Shown: positions 37,230-46,330 of the stretch, piece after piece
Layout: each line of letters opens with the position of its first letter
Numbering within the stretch: position 1 is the first letter of the stretch
Program-made: the position numbers and the translations under genes
Assembly (NCBI RefSeq): GCF_040256395.1
Contig: NZ_CP158299.1
Span: forward strand, 2,907,001 to 2,971,000
Length of the DNA: 64,000 nt
Source of the DNA: Deinococcus sonorensis KR-87
Lineage (GTDB): Bacteria > Deinococcota > Deinococci > Deinococcales > Deinococcaceae
Direction of reading: 5' to 3'
Notes under the pieces: model-generated
Told to the model about the DNA's origin: nothing
Seen by the model: only the letters and a program-made list of their open reading frames with translations
The model's database searches: none

Positions 37230-38027
37230 TTACTCGCCCTTGAAGTTGGCCTTTCGTTTACTCAGGAACGCCTGGGTGCCCTCGCGGAAGTCGGTGGTGG
37301 CCACCGTCATGCCAAACAGGTCGGCCTCGATCTCCAGGCCCAGTTCCAGGGTGGTGTCCAGCCCGCGCCGCACCGCTTCCTTGATCAGCGACAGCGAGAT
37401 GGGTGCGTTCTTGAGCATCGCCTCGGCCACCACACGCGCCTGCTCCAGCGCGTTGTCGGCCACGTAGTTCACCAGCCCCATGCCGAGCGCCTCCTCGGCC
37501 GGCAGCTGCCGGGCGGTCAGCATCAGGTCCAGGGCGCGGCCGGTGCCGATCAGCCGCGAAAGCCGCTGGGTGCCGCCGAAGCCCGGCAGCAGGCCCAGGC
37601 CGGCCTCCGGCAGCCCCAGCCGGGACGTGCGCGACGCCACCCGTACGTCGCAGGCCAGCGCCAGTTCCAGGCCCCCGCCCAGCGCGTACCCGTTGATGGC
37701 CGCGATGGTGGGAATCGGAAGGGTGGCGATGCCGTGCATCACGTCCTGGCCGGCCAGCGCCAGCTCGCGGCCCGCGTACACACCTTCCAGCTGGGTCAGC
37801 TCCGAGATGTCGGCGCCGGCCACGAAGGCCCGGTCGCCGGCCCCGGTGATGATCAGGGCGCCGATGTCGGCATGCTCGGCCACGATGTCGGTCACCTGGC
37901 TGAGTTCCGAGAGCGTGTCGCCATTCAGTGCGTTCAGGGCGCCCTGGCGGTTGACGGTCAGGACGGCCAGCGGGCCGTGCTGATCCAGCTGCAGGTTACG
38001 AAACTCGTACTCGTCGAAGAGGGTCAT
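37230..38027 (-). CDS. Enoyl-CoA hydratase
   Basis: A 265-residue crotonase-fold enzyme adding water to enoyl-CoA in fatty-acid oxidation. The oxyanion region FVAGADISEL and GYALGGGLELALACDVRVAS are the family signature; LGLPEAGLGLLPGFGGTQRL supplies the second catalytic Glu (LPE-GL-PG). KEAVRRGLDTTLELGLEIEA and the end FLSKRKANFKGE fit the standard family. The acyl-chain preference is not evident. The neighbours are not other oxidation genes. Confidence 0.93.
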   Translation of the reverse strand: MTLFDEYEFRNLQLDQHGPLAVLTVNRQGALNALNGDTLSELSQVTDIVAEHADIGALIITGAGDRAFVAGADISELTQLEGVYAGRELALAGQDVMHGIATLPIPTIAAINGYALGGGLELALACDVRVASRTSRLGLPEAGLGLLPGFGGTQRLSRLIGTGRALDLMLTARQLPAEEALGMGLVNYVADNALEQARVVAEAMLKNAPISLSLIKEAVRRGLDTTLELGLEIEADLFGMTVATTDFREGTQAFLSKRKANFKGE

Positions 38028-38051
38028 GCGGCCATCTTCGCACAGCCGCCC

Positions 38052-38789
38052 TCAGGCTTCTGCCGCATGCAGCCGCACCAGCGCCTCCAGCGCCACCCGC
38101 ACCATCCGGTCCACCCCTTCGGCCAGCACCGCCTCCGGCACCAGCTGCGGATCACCGATGTCGTTGCTCACGGTGGCGAGGCAGCCAGCCCGCACCCCAT
38201 GCATTGCCGCCACCAGAAAGATGGCGCTGGCCTCCATCTCGAAGCCCAGCACGCCGTACCCGGCCCAGCGACGGGCGTGCTCCGGGGTGCTGGCATAGAA
38301 GGCGTCCTCGGTCATGACCAGCCCGACGTGGTGGGTCACGCCGGCCTCGCGGGCCGCCTGAACCGCCGCCTCCACCACCTCGAAGCTGGCAGTGGGCGCG
38401 TACGGGGCGCCCTGCAGCAGCTGCCGGGTGGTGCCGTCGTTCGGCACCGCCGCCTGCGCGATCACCAGGTCCGCGGCCTGCAGCCGGGGCGTCGCGCCGC
38501 CCAGCGTGCCCACCCGGATCAGGGTGCGCGCCCCCAGCCGGATCAACTCCTCGGTGACGATCGCCGCACTGGGGCAGCCCATGCCGGTGGCCTGCACGCT
38601 GACCGGCACCCCCCGGTAGGTGCCGGTGTAGCCGAGCAGCTGACGGTGCCGGGTGTACTCGCTGGCGCCCTCCAGATAGGTCTGGGCGATATGGTGAGCG
38701 CGGTTCGGGTCGCCAGGAAGCAGAACATAGGGCGCAACTGCGCCAGGCGCAGCGCGAACGTGAATCTGAGTGGGAGCAGCGTCGGTCAT
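38052..38789 (-). CDS. Nucleoside phosphorylase (purine/uridine type)
   Basis: A 245-residue PNP/UDP-family enzyme that splits nucleosides with phosphate. The phosphate site LLPGDPNRAHHIAQTYLE, TGMGCPSAAIVTEELIRLG with RVGTLGG, and the nucleoside site GFEMEASAIFLVAA are present. It resembles DeoD and Udp; LVIAQAAVPNDGTTRQLL fits DeoD/uridine phosphorylases, so base preference is undecided. A TATACT box 6 bases before ATG 38789 indicates a leaderless start. No deo genes adjoin it. Confidence 0.9.
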   Translation of the reverse strand: MTDAAPTQIHVRAAPGAVAPYVLLPGDPNRAHHIAQTYLEGASEYTRHRQLLGYTGTYRGVPVSVQATGMGCPSAAIVTEELIRLGARTLIRVGTLGGATPRLQAADLVIAQAAVPNDGTTRQLLQGAPYAPTASFEVVEAAVQAAREAGVTHHVGLVMTEDAFYASTPEHARRWAGYGVLGFEMEASAIFLVAAMHGVRAGCLATVSNDIGDPQLVPEAVLAEGVDRMVRVALEALVRLHAAEA

Positions 38790-39164
38790 AGGGGGAGTAT
38801 AGAGAGCGGTAGCGGCCGCCGGTTCCTCAGGACCTTCACACACCTGACGACAGCATGAGTTGGGGATCAAGTTACAATCCGGATGCTGGACATGAGAATT
38901 CTCTCATGAGCATTTTTCCTTAAGAGACGGTCAGTTTCCACACTGGAAGCGAGGAGACGCGTCCTGAACGCGTTCGTGCGGCTCATCATATGAGAGTTCC
39001 TATGAGTCTATGCAGAAGGTGGCTCATATTTTAACCCCAGGGGCCGGTTAGCGGCGTGGGTAGGCAGGGAGAATCACATGGAGGTTCACGGGGCGCTCAC
39101 AGCGGTTTCTTACGGTGAGGGGCAGGACAGGCCGCAAACTGCGGTCTACACGGAGGAAACCCAC
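38790..39164 (+). other. Non-coding leader region of the SLH gene
   Basis: This 375-base gap has no convincing gene. It holds a possible -10 (TACAAT, 38873-38878), a hairpin (38891-38908), several ATGAG/CTCAT motifs and a GGAGG ribosome site just before ATG 39165. It may give a long 5' leader that controls the abundant envelope protein. Confidence 0.5.
38891..38908 (+). promoter_or_regulatory. Hairpin in the SLH-gene leader
   Basis: CATGAGA and TCTCATG arms form a 7-bp stem with an ATTC loop, about 12 bases after the TACAAT box and followed by ATTTTT (38912-38917). It could be a leader stability element or an attenuator. Confidence 0.45.
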
Positions 39165-40421
39165 ATGCAAAACTTCAAGCGTCTGACCATTGCTTCAACC
39201 CTGGCCCTTGCCATCGGCGCTGCCAGCGCCCAGACCGACACCACCGCTGCTCCGGCGACCTCCACCCAGGTGACCACCTTCACCGACGTTCCGGCCGGCC
39301 ACTGGGCCAAGGACGCGGTGGACCTGATCGTCCAGCGCGGCCTGATCCAGGGCTTCCCGGACGGCACCTTCCGCGGCAACGACAACCTGACCCGCTACCA
39401 GGCCGCGCTGATCTTCTACCGTCTGCTCCAGAGCGGCAACCTCAGCAACGGCTCGGTCAGCAGCACCGACATGACCACCATCGCCAACGGCATGCAGGAA
39501 GTCTCGACCGAACTGGCCGCCCTGACCACCCGCGTCTCGGACCTGGAGAAGCTGACTGCAGACCAGCAGACCCGCATCGCAGCGCTGGAGCAGCAGATCG
39601 CGACCCTGAACACCGGCAGCACCGCCAACGCCGACGTGACGGCCCTGACGGCCCGCATCGACGCGCTGGAGACCGCTGTCCAGAACATCCCGGCCGGCGC
39701 CCAGGGCCCGGCGGGCCCGGCCGGCGCTGCCGCCGACACCAGCGCGCTCGAGGCACGTGTGAGTGCCCTGGAAGCGGCCGCCAACGCGGCGCCCGCCACC
39801 ACGACTCCGGCCACCACCCCGGCCGACACCAGCACCACCCCCGGCACGGTCGTGATCGGTGACACCAGCACCACCGACACCACTGTGGCCACCAACCCCG
39901 GCCGTCTGTACGTGGGTGCGAACTACACCTACGCCCTGGCCACCGACACCACAAACAGCACCGGCGTTGCTGTGCAGGGCGCTCGCGCTGCCTACGGCGT
40001 CGTGGTCGGCAGCACCCAGGTGGTTGGCCCCTTCGGCGCGCGCATTGCCGCTGACTACGTGGCGGGCAGCAACGCCACCAACGGCGGCACCATCAACGCC
40101 GACGCCGACATCACCTACAGCCTGAACGCGGGCGGCAAGTTCTCGCCCTACGTTGGTGTCGGCTTCGGTCTGACCAGCAGCAAGGACCGCACCGCCGGCT
40201 CGACCACCAACGTGGTGGACTACTCGGCCAATGGCCTGGTGGGCGTGGACTACCGCTTCACCAACAACATCGGCGTGTACGCCGAGGCCCAGGGCCGCTT
40301 CTACCTCACCAACAAGGGCTCGGGCACCAACCTGCAGCCGTCCGACCCGAACGCGACCGGCTTCTTCAACAAGGGTGGCTTCGGCAGCACCGCCAAGGCC
40401 GGCCTGAAGTTCTTCTTCTAA
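39165..40421 (+). CDS. SLH-domain envelope protein with outer-membrane barrel
   Basis: The protein has 418 residues. After a signal peptide (MQNFKRLTIASTLALAIGAASA) comes an S-layer-homology domain at about 32-85 (FTDVPAGHWAKDAVDLIVQR and FPDGTFRGNDNLTRYQAAL). Residues 95-160 form a coiled coil (LTTRVSDLEKLTADQQTRIA), then a short GxY collagen-like run (GAQGPAGPAGAA) and a Thr/Pro-rich hinge. The last 170 residues are beta-strands ending in KAGLKFFF, the terminal-Phe outer-membrane barrel signal. It links peptidoglycan-associated polymer and outer membrane, as SlpA-like proteins do, but is much shorter than Deinococcus SlpA. GGAGG lies before the ATG. Confidence 0.88.
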   Translation: MQNFKRLTIASTLALAIGAASAQTDTTAAPATSTQVTTFTDVPAGHWAKDAVDLIVQRGLIQGFPDGTFRGNDNLTRYQAALIFYRLLQSGNLSNGSVSSTDMTTIANGMQEVSTELAALTTRVSDLEKLTADQQTRIAALEQQIATLNTGSTANADVTALTARIDALETAVQNIPAGAQGPAGPAGAAADTSALEARVSALEAAANAAPATTTPATTPADTSTTPGTVVIGDTSTTDTTVATNPGRLYVGANYTYALATDTTNSTGVAVQGARAAYGVVVGSTQVVGPFGARIAADYVAGSNATNGGTINADADITYSLNAGGKFSPYVGVGFGLTSSKDRTAGSTTNVVDYSANGLVGVDYRFTNNIGVYAEAQGRFYLTNKGSGTNLQPSDPNATGFFNKGGFGSTAKAGLKFFF

Positions 40422-40467
40422 ACTCCAGCCTGCGCACTCCATCTCCAGCCACCTGAATACGCGCAGA

Positions 40468-40500
40468 AAGAACCGGCCCTGAGAAGGGCCGGTTCTTTTT
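40468..40500. terminator. Terminator of the SLH gene
   Basis: A 13-bp stem (AAGAACCGGCCCT / complement), GAGA tetraloop and TTTTT tail lie 46 bases past the SLH stop. It may also serve the convergent LolD gene. Confidence 0.9.
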
Positions 40501-40518
40501 CCATCCTGAACTCGCGCT

Positions 40519-41202
40519 TCAGCCGAGGGCCGGCACCCGGTCCACGAATCGGCCGTCCAGCAGGTGCAGCTGCCGGTCGGTGCGGGCTGCCAGCGCGTCG
40601 TCGTGGGTGACCAGCAGCACGCCGGTGCCGCTGTCGTGGGCCAGCGACAGCAACAGGTCCATCACGGCCACCGCATTTGCCCGGTCCAGGCTGCCGGTGG
40701 GTTCATCGGCCAGCACGATGGCCGGGCCAGTTACCAGCGCGCGGGCCAGCGCCACCCGCTGCCGTTCTCCACCGGACAGCTGTTCGGGCATGGCCCGCTC
40801 TCGGCCGGCCAGCCCCACCCGGTCCAGCAGCGTCCGGGCCGCCGCGGTCACGTCGCGCCTGAGCAGCAGCCCCGGCACCTGCAGGTTGCTCAGCACGTCC
40901 AGATCCGGCAGCAGGTAGTGGTGCTGGAACACCAGCCCCACCGAGGCGGCCCGGCGCCGGGCCCGCGCCTGGGTGTCCAGGGTGTCGGCGCGCTCCCCGC
41001 CCCACCAGATCTCACCAGACTGCGGCCGGTCCAGGCCACCCAGCAGGTGCAGCAGGGTACTCTTGCCACTGCCGCTCGGGCCGGTCACGGCCACCACCTC
41101 GCCGAGGCTCACCTCCAGCGACACGCCGTGCAGCACCTCCAGGCCCCCAAACCCGTGAATGAGGGTGCGGGCGCTCAGGGCGGCGGGCGGCGAGGAGGTC
41201 AC
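40519..41202 (-). CDS. LolD/MacB-type ABC transporter ATPase
   Basis: A 227-residue ATPase. Walker A is [20 protein letters not shown], signature LSGGERQRVALARALVTGP, Walker B VLADEPTGSLDRANAV and H-loop VTHDDALAART; the GGLDRPQSGE step is typical of the LolD/MacB/FtsE group. GTG 41202 is chosen because a TAAGCT -10 box lies 7 bases upstream. No permease gene adjoins it, so its partner is elsewhere. It probably handles lipoprotein or envelope export, but the substrate is not known. Confidence 0.85.
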   Translation of the reverse strand: MTSSPPAALSARTLIHGFGGLEVLHGVSLEVSLGEVVAVTGPSGSGKSTLLHLLGGLDRPQSGEIWWGGERADTLDTQARARRRAASVGLVFQHHYLLPDLDVLSNLQVPGLLLRRDVTAAARTLLDRVGLAGRERAMPEQLSGGERQRVALARALVTGPAIVLADEPTGSLDRANAVAVMDLLLSLAHDSGTGVLLVTHDDALAARTDRQLHLLDGRFVDRVPALG

Positions 41203-41282
41203 GGCTGGGAGCTTAGCGCATGAAGGCGCCGCATGCGTTTCCGTATGGAAGTACAGGCCCGCACGCGGTACAGTCAGCCTCC

Positions 41283-41990
41283 ATGGTGCCCTCCTCTGAC
41301 GCCCTCCTCGCCGCACTGCGCCAGAGCCCACTGTTCCGGGACGTGCCGGAAGCGGCCCACACCGCGCTGCTGGAAGCCAGTCAGCGCCAGTACATGCCCG
41401 ACGAGGTGCTGATTCAGCAGGACGCGCCGGGTGAGGCGCTGCTGATCCTGCTGTCCGGCGTGGCGCGCATCAGCCGCGAGAGTCTGGGCGGACGCGAGCG
41501 GGTGCTGGGCTACGTGTACAGTCCGGCGGTGCTGGGCGAAACGGCCCTGCTGGGCAGTCAGGAACGCAGCGCCACGGTGGTGGCCACTGAACCGGTCAGC
41601 GCGCTGGTGCTGTTCCGCGACCAGTTTGAACGTGTGGTGGCCCGGCATCCCCGGGTGCTGTGGAATCTGGCCCGGCTGCTGGCCAACAGCGTCACCCAGC
41701 AGAACGACGAGCTGATCGCGCTGGGGGTGAGCACCGAGGCCAATATTGCCCAGGCGTTTCTGCAGCTCTACCGGCAACGGCTGACGGCCGGCACGCCACA
41801 GCCGGAGCGCCTGCCGATGACCATGCATGACCTGACCCAGCGGGTCTCCAGCAGCCGCGAGACGGCCAACCGGCTGGTCCGCAAGCTCAGCAAGCAGCAG
41901 CTGATCCGCACGCTGCCGGACCACAGCGGCATTGAGCTGCTGGACGTGGAGGCGCTGGAACACCTGCTCTTTGATCTCGCGGACGACTGA
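41283..41990 (+). CDS. Crp/Fnr-family transcriptional regulator
   Basis: A 235-residue regulator. Residues 1-130 form a cyclic-nucleotide-binding-like beta-roll (LIQQDAPGEALLILLSGVAR, GETALLGSQERSATVVA), with no Fnr-type Cys cluster. The C-terminal winged helix is TMHDLTQRVSSSRETANRLVRKLSKQQ. GETAL with no Arg in the usual cAMP pocket position (QERSAT in place of R-A-) leaves ligand binding open. A TACAGT box lies 8 bases before ATG 41283. It is divergent from the LolD-like gene, whose promoter it may share. Confidence 0.9.
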   Translation: MVPSSDALLAALRQSPLFRDVPEAAHTALLEASQRQYMPDEVLIQQDAPGEALLILLSGVARISRESLGGRERVLGYVYSPAVLGETALLGSQERSATVVATEPVSALVLFRDQFERVVARHPRVLWNLARLLANSVTQQNDELIALGVSTEANIAQAFLQLYRQRLTAGTPQPERLPMTMHDLTQRVSSSRETANRLVRKLSKQQLIRTLPDHSGIELLDVEALEHLLFDLADD

Positions 41991-42001
41991 AGGCTGGCGG
42001 C

Positions 42002-42928
<927 letters not shown>

Positions 42929-43041
42929 GCCGCCTACACTAGCGGCTTCATCCTGGCAGGATTGTCTCAGCGCCGCTCAGCCCTCACCCATGCGGAGGCC
43001 GCACACTGAGCTATATATCCATCCCAAGGAGGACTTCTCTG

Positions 43042-43398
43042 ATGATCACGGTCATGAACCGCATCTCTGTCAGCCCCGAGTACGCCGAACAGTTCGAGCA
43101 GCGCTTCGCAGACCGGGCCCGCATGGTGGACCAGATGCCGGGCTTCGTAAGCAATCAGGTGCTGCGTCCGGTCGCGCCGGGGGACCCCTACATCGTGCTG
43201 ACGTGGTGGGAGAGCCGCGAGGCCTTCGACGCCTGGACCCGTTCCGACGCGTTCACTCAGGGGCACGCCCGCAGCAGCACGCTCCCGAAAGAAGCGTTCA
43301 GCGGCCCCAACCGGCTGGAGGTCCATGAGGTGCTGCAGGACAGCAGCCGCCCGGACTTGGTGCCGGAACCCAAGGGCCAGCCGATCGGCGGTCACTGA
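43042..43398 (+). CDS. Antibiotic-biosynthesis-monooxygenase/heme-oxygenase-like protein
   Basis: A 118-residue ABM-fold (dimeric alpha-beta barrel) protein. MITVMNRISVSPEYAEQFEQ and ARMVDQMPGFVSNQVLRPVA, then PYIVLTWWESREAFDAWTRS with TQGHAR form the pattern of HmoA/IsdG-like heme-degrading monooxygenases. The Asn in MNRI and Trp in WWES match the active-site residues of that group; heme use is probable but unproven. A GGAGG ribosome site lies before the ATG and a terminator follows. No heme uptake gene adjoins it. Confidence 0.8.
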   Translation: MITVMNRISVSPEYAEQFEQRFADRARMVDQMPGFVSNQVLRPVAPGDPYIVLTWWESREAFDAWTRSDAFTQGHARSSTLPKEAFSGPNRLEVHEVLQDSSRPDLVPEPKGQPIGGH

Positions 43399-43412
43399 AC
43401 GGCCGCACAACG

Positions 43413-43442
43413 AGCGGGGGCCTGGACATCCAGGCCCCCGCT
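43413..43442. terminator. Terminator hairpin
   Basis: A 13-bp perfect stem (AGCGGGGGCCTGG / complement) with an ACAT loop lies between the convergent monooxygenase and LEA-like genes. Confidence 0.8.
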
Positions 43443-43455
43443 TCAACGGTGATGC

Positions 43456-43968
43456 TCAGTGGCTCAGGCGGTCCTTCACGTCCTGCGCCTGATCCTTCGC
43501 CTTGTCGGCCGTGCGGCTCGCAGTGGCTTCCACGTCGCGCTTCACGTCGTTCGACACCGACTTGGCCTGCTGCCCGATGTCCTGCGCGGCGGACTTGGCC
43601 GCCTCCACCGGACTGCGGCCTTCGCGCACTTCCTGCACCGCATTGCCGGCCCGGCTCACGGCCGACTCGGCCACGTCACGGGCGGCGGGGCTGACGTTCC
43701 CGATCATCCCCATCAGGCGGGTGCGGGTGGAGGGGTTGTACAGCGCGTACCCCAGGCCCGCCATCAGCACCAGACCCCAGGGGAAACCGCCGCCCTGCTT
43801 GCGCGGAAACCGCTTGCCCAGCGCGTCAATGCGGTCGTCAATCTGGCTCAGGTTGCGCTCGATGCCCTTGAGGCGGGCGTTGAACTGCTGGTCAATCTTG
43901 CGTTCCTGCATGTGGTCCCCCATCGTCTCGGCCAGATCCTGCGCGCTCTGTTTCACTGTCTCCATCAT
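43456..43968 (-). CDS. Membrane-anchored LEA/YtxH-like stress protein
   Basis: A 170-residue protein: a coiled-coil N-terminus (FNARLKGIERNLSQIDDRID), one membrane helix (FPWGLVLMAGLGYALY), and a C-terminal hydrophilic helical stretch rich in Ala, Lys, Asp and Gln (KSAAQDIGQQAKSVSNDVK, SRTADKAKDQAQDVKDRL). The composition resembles LEA and YtxH proteins, which are induced by drying or stress. AGGAGG lies before the ATG. No enzymatic motif is visible; the stress role is inferred from composition and the genus. Confidence 0.65.
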   Translation of the reverse strand: MMETVKQSAQDLAETMGDHMQERKIDQQFNARLKGIERNLSQIDDRIDALGKRFPRKQGGGFPWGLVLMAGLGYALYNPSTRTRLMGMIGNVSPAARDVAESAVSRAGNAVQEVREGRSPVEAAKSAAQDIGQQAKSVSNDVKRDVEATASRTADKAKDQAQDVKDRLSH

Positions 43969-44268
43969 GTCGAACCTCCTGTGCTCATGAGGGGCCGCCC
44001 TCAGGCCGCCCGGACCTGTTCAGGCGTTCGTGCTGCGCTTCAGATCGCGCACCCGGTCGTGGCAGACCTGAACCGCCAGACACAGGACCAGCGGACCCGA
44101 ACCGGCAGTGCACCGTTCTGGGAACCACTGACCTGCGTCTGGAGCGCGTTTGCGCCCTGTTCGCCGGTCACCATGCGTTCAGTGTGCTGGGCGCCACTGA
44201 AACATAGATGGGGAGAACCCCGGCATGATCTTGATGAGGCGGTCAGGGTTTCTTGAGCTGCCTGCGGC
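43969..44268. other. Gap of 300 bases without a gene
   Basis: I see no coding, RNA or terminator structure beyond short GC-rich inverted patches. It probably holds promoter DNA for the gene at 43968 and the 3' region of the gene ending at 44269. Confidence 0.4.
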
Positions 44269-45156
44269 TCAGCGCTGGAGGCGGGTGTGCCCGTCCAGCG
44301 TCAGCAGCGAGCCGTAGAGGTCGGGGCGGCGGTCACGGAAAAAGCCCATGCCGGCGCGGAACCGGCGGGCCGCCTCCAGGTCCAGGCCGTGCACCAGCGC
44401 ACCCTCCTCGTCCGCGCCGAACTCGGCCACCAGTTCACCGGTGTAGTCCGAGATGAAGGCGTGGCCGTAATAGGTCTGCTCATAGTCACCCACCCGCTCG
44501 GTGCCGATGCGATTGGCGGCCCCCACGTGGGTGCTGTTGCTGACCGCGTGCCCCACCATGGCCCGCTGCCACATCAGGTAGGTGTTGGGCGTCTCGACCT
44601 CCGACGGCTCCGAGCCGATGGCGGTTGGGTACAGCAGGAAGTCGGCGCCGAGCAGCATCATGGCGCGGGCGGTCTCCGGGTACCACTGGTCCCAGCAGAT
44701 GCCCACCCCCACCCGCCCGAAGCGGGTGTCCCAGACCCGGAACCCGGTGTCACCAGGATTGAAGTAGTACTTCTCCTCGTAGCCGGGGCCGTCGGGGATG
44801 TGGGTCTTGCGGTACACGCCCAGCACCTCTCCGCTGGCATCGATGGTGGCGAGGCTGTTGTAGTACGCCTGCCCGGCCCGCTCGAAGAAGCTCAGCGGCA
44901 GCACCACGCCCAGTTCCTGCGCCAGCCGCTGGAAGCGCCCGATGAACGGATGCCCCTGCACCGGGTGGGCCAGCGAGAAGTACTCCTCGCGCTCCACCTG
45001 ACAGAAGTACAGGTTCTCGAACAGTTCCGGCAGCAGGATCACCTGGGCGCCGCGCCCGGCGGCGTCGCGCACGTGCTGCTCGGCGCGCTTCAGGTTGTCG
45101 TCCAGTTCCGCCGTCATGTGCATCTGGATCACGGCGAGGTTCACGGGGTCAGACAT
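44269..45156 (-). CDS. aguB: N-carbamoylputrescine amidase (AguB)
   Basis: A 295-residue nitrilase-family enzyme that hydrolyses N-carbamoylputrescine to putrescine. The triad is visible: Glu in VILLPELFENLYF, Lys in GVYRKTHIPDGPGYEEKYYF, and Cys in VGVGICWDQWYPE. RAMMLLGADFLLYPTAIGSE is also typical of AguB. It overlaps the GNAT gene by 8 bases, and aguA is upstream; together they form the agmatine pathway. Confidence 0.95.
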   Translation of the reverse strand: MSDPVNLAVIQMHMTAELDDNLKRAEQHVRDAAGRGAQVILLPELFENLYFCQVEREEYFSLAHPVQGHPFIGRFQRLAQELGVVLPLSFFERAGQAYYNSLATIDASGEVLGVYRKTHIPDGPGYEEKYYFNPGDTGFRVWDTRFGRVGVGICWDQWYPETARAMMLLGADFLLYPTAIGSEPSEVETPNTYLMWQRAMVGHAVSNSTHVGAANRIGTERVGDYEQTYYGHAFISDYTGELVAEFGADEEGALVHGLDLEAARRFRAGMGFFRDRRPDLYGSLLTLDGHTRLQR

Positions 45157-46330
45157 CAGGCTCCTCCTGTGGAGTCAGGCGCAGGCGCCGGGCCAGCTCG
45201 CCGGTGGGGCGGGTCAGGCCGGTGCGCACGTCCAGATAGGCTCGGTACAGCGGGTCGAGGGCGGCACTCAGCACCACCACGATGCCGTGATGGTCCATCT
45301 CCAGCCCTGATATCACAAAGCCGGCCCTCAGCTTCGGGACCAGCACCGCATTGTTGGTGGCGTGGTGATGGCTGCGGATCACGCGGTACCCTTCGGCGCG
45401 CAGCGTCTCCATCACCAGGGGCAGCAGCCGGGTGTAGATGCCCCGGCCCCGGTGCTCCGGCAGCAGGGCCGTGTTGACCATGTAGGCGCTCCGGGCGTCC
45501 CACTGCCGGGAGATCTGCCAGCCGGCCACCCGGCCGCCGTGCACCACGATCCAGGCAAACCGTTGCCCGGCCGGCGGCTCCCGGCGCGCCGCCTCGCCCC
45601 AGTCGAACGACACGGTCTGGAACGCCAGCGGCTCCAGCGCGTCGGCCACCGCCCAGGCCACGTGGCTCGGGACCGGACGCAGCGTGTAGCCGTCACCCAG
45701 GTCCACTTCCTCGCCCTCGGCGTCCGGGAGCGCCACGGCCGCAGCGGTTGCTGGCGCGCCGGGAGCGGCCTCGTCCAGCCCCAGCCGCCGGGCCGCCTCA
45801 CCCGACGGCCGGATCTCGCCGCTGCGGACGCGCATCGCCTCCCGGTACACCGGGTCTACGCTGTAGACCAGTTCCAGCATCAGGCCGTGATCGTTGTGGA
45901 TCAGGCCCTGAATGAAGAACCCGGCGCGCAGTTTCGGCAGGATCACGGCGGTGTTGGTCAGGTGATGGTGGCTGCGGACCAGCGTGTACCCGGCCTTGCG
46001 GAAGGCGGCCAGCAGGTGCGGCAGCAACCGGGTGTACAGGCCGCGCCCCCGGTGCTCCGGCAGCAGCCCGGTGTTGACCATCGTCACGCTGCGTCCGTCC
46101 GACTGCCGCGCGTAGTGCCAGCCGACCGGCTCCGGCTGATCCGGGCCGTAGATCAGCCAGGTGTGGGTGGGCAGCTGGGCCAGGGCCGTGGGCAGCGCGG
46201 CCGGCTCGGGCCACTGGTACGACACGCTGCTGAAGACCCGGTCCTCCAGCCGGGCGTACAGCTCCAGGTACGTCTGCAGCGGCACCTCGCGGGCCTGATA
46301 GCCCCCGCCCAGGTCTACGGCCCCGGCCAT
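45149..46330 (-). CDS. Tandem-duplicated GNAT acetyltransferase
   Basis: The protein has 393 residues in two similar halves. Each has the acetyl-CoA motif: LLPEHRGRGLYTRLLPHLLA (first) and LLPEHRGRGIYTRLLPLVME (second), and each has SHHH-TN-AV-(L/V)PKLRAGF. The repeat length is about 190 residues, so an internal gene duplication is clear. It lies between aguA and aguB with overlaps of 16 and 8 bases, so the three are one operon. A role in acetylating agmatine, putrescine or their products is suggested by position, not shown by sequence. Confidence 0.85.
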   Translation of the reverse strand: MAGAVDLGGGYQAREVPLQTYLELYARLEDRVFSSVSYQWPEPAALPTALAQLPTHTWLIYGPDQPEPVGWHYARQSDGRSVTMVNTGLLPEHRGRGLYTRLLPHLLAAFRKAGYTLVRSHHHLTNTAVILPKLRAGFFIQGLIHNDHGLMLELVYSVDPVYREAMRVRSGEIRPSGEAARRLGLDEAAPGAPATAAAVALPDAEGEEVDLGDGYTLRPVPSHVAWAVADALEPLAFQTVSFDWGEAARREPPAGQRFAWIVVHGGRVAGWQISRQWDARSAYMVNTALLPEHRGRGIYTRLLPLVMETLRAEGYRVIRSHHHATNNAVLVPKLRAGFVISGLEMDHHGIVVVLSAALDPLYRAYLDVRTGLTRPTGELARRLRLTPQEEPDV

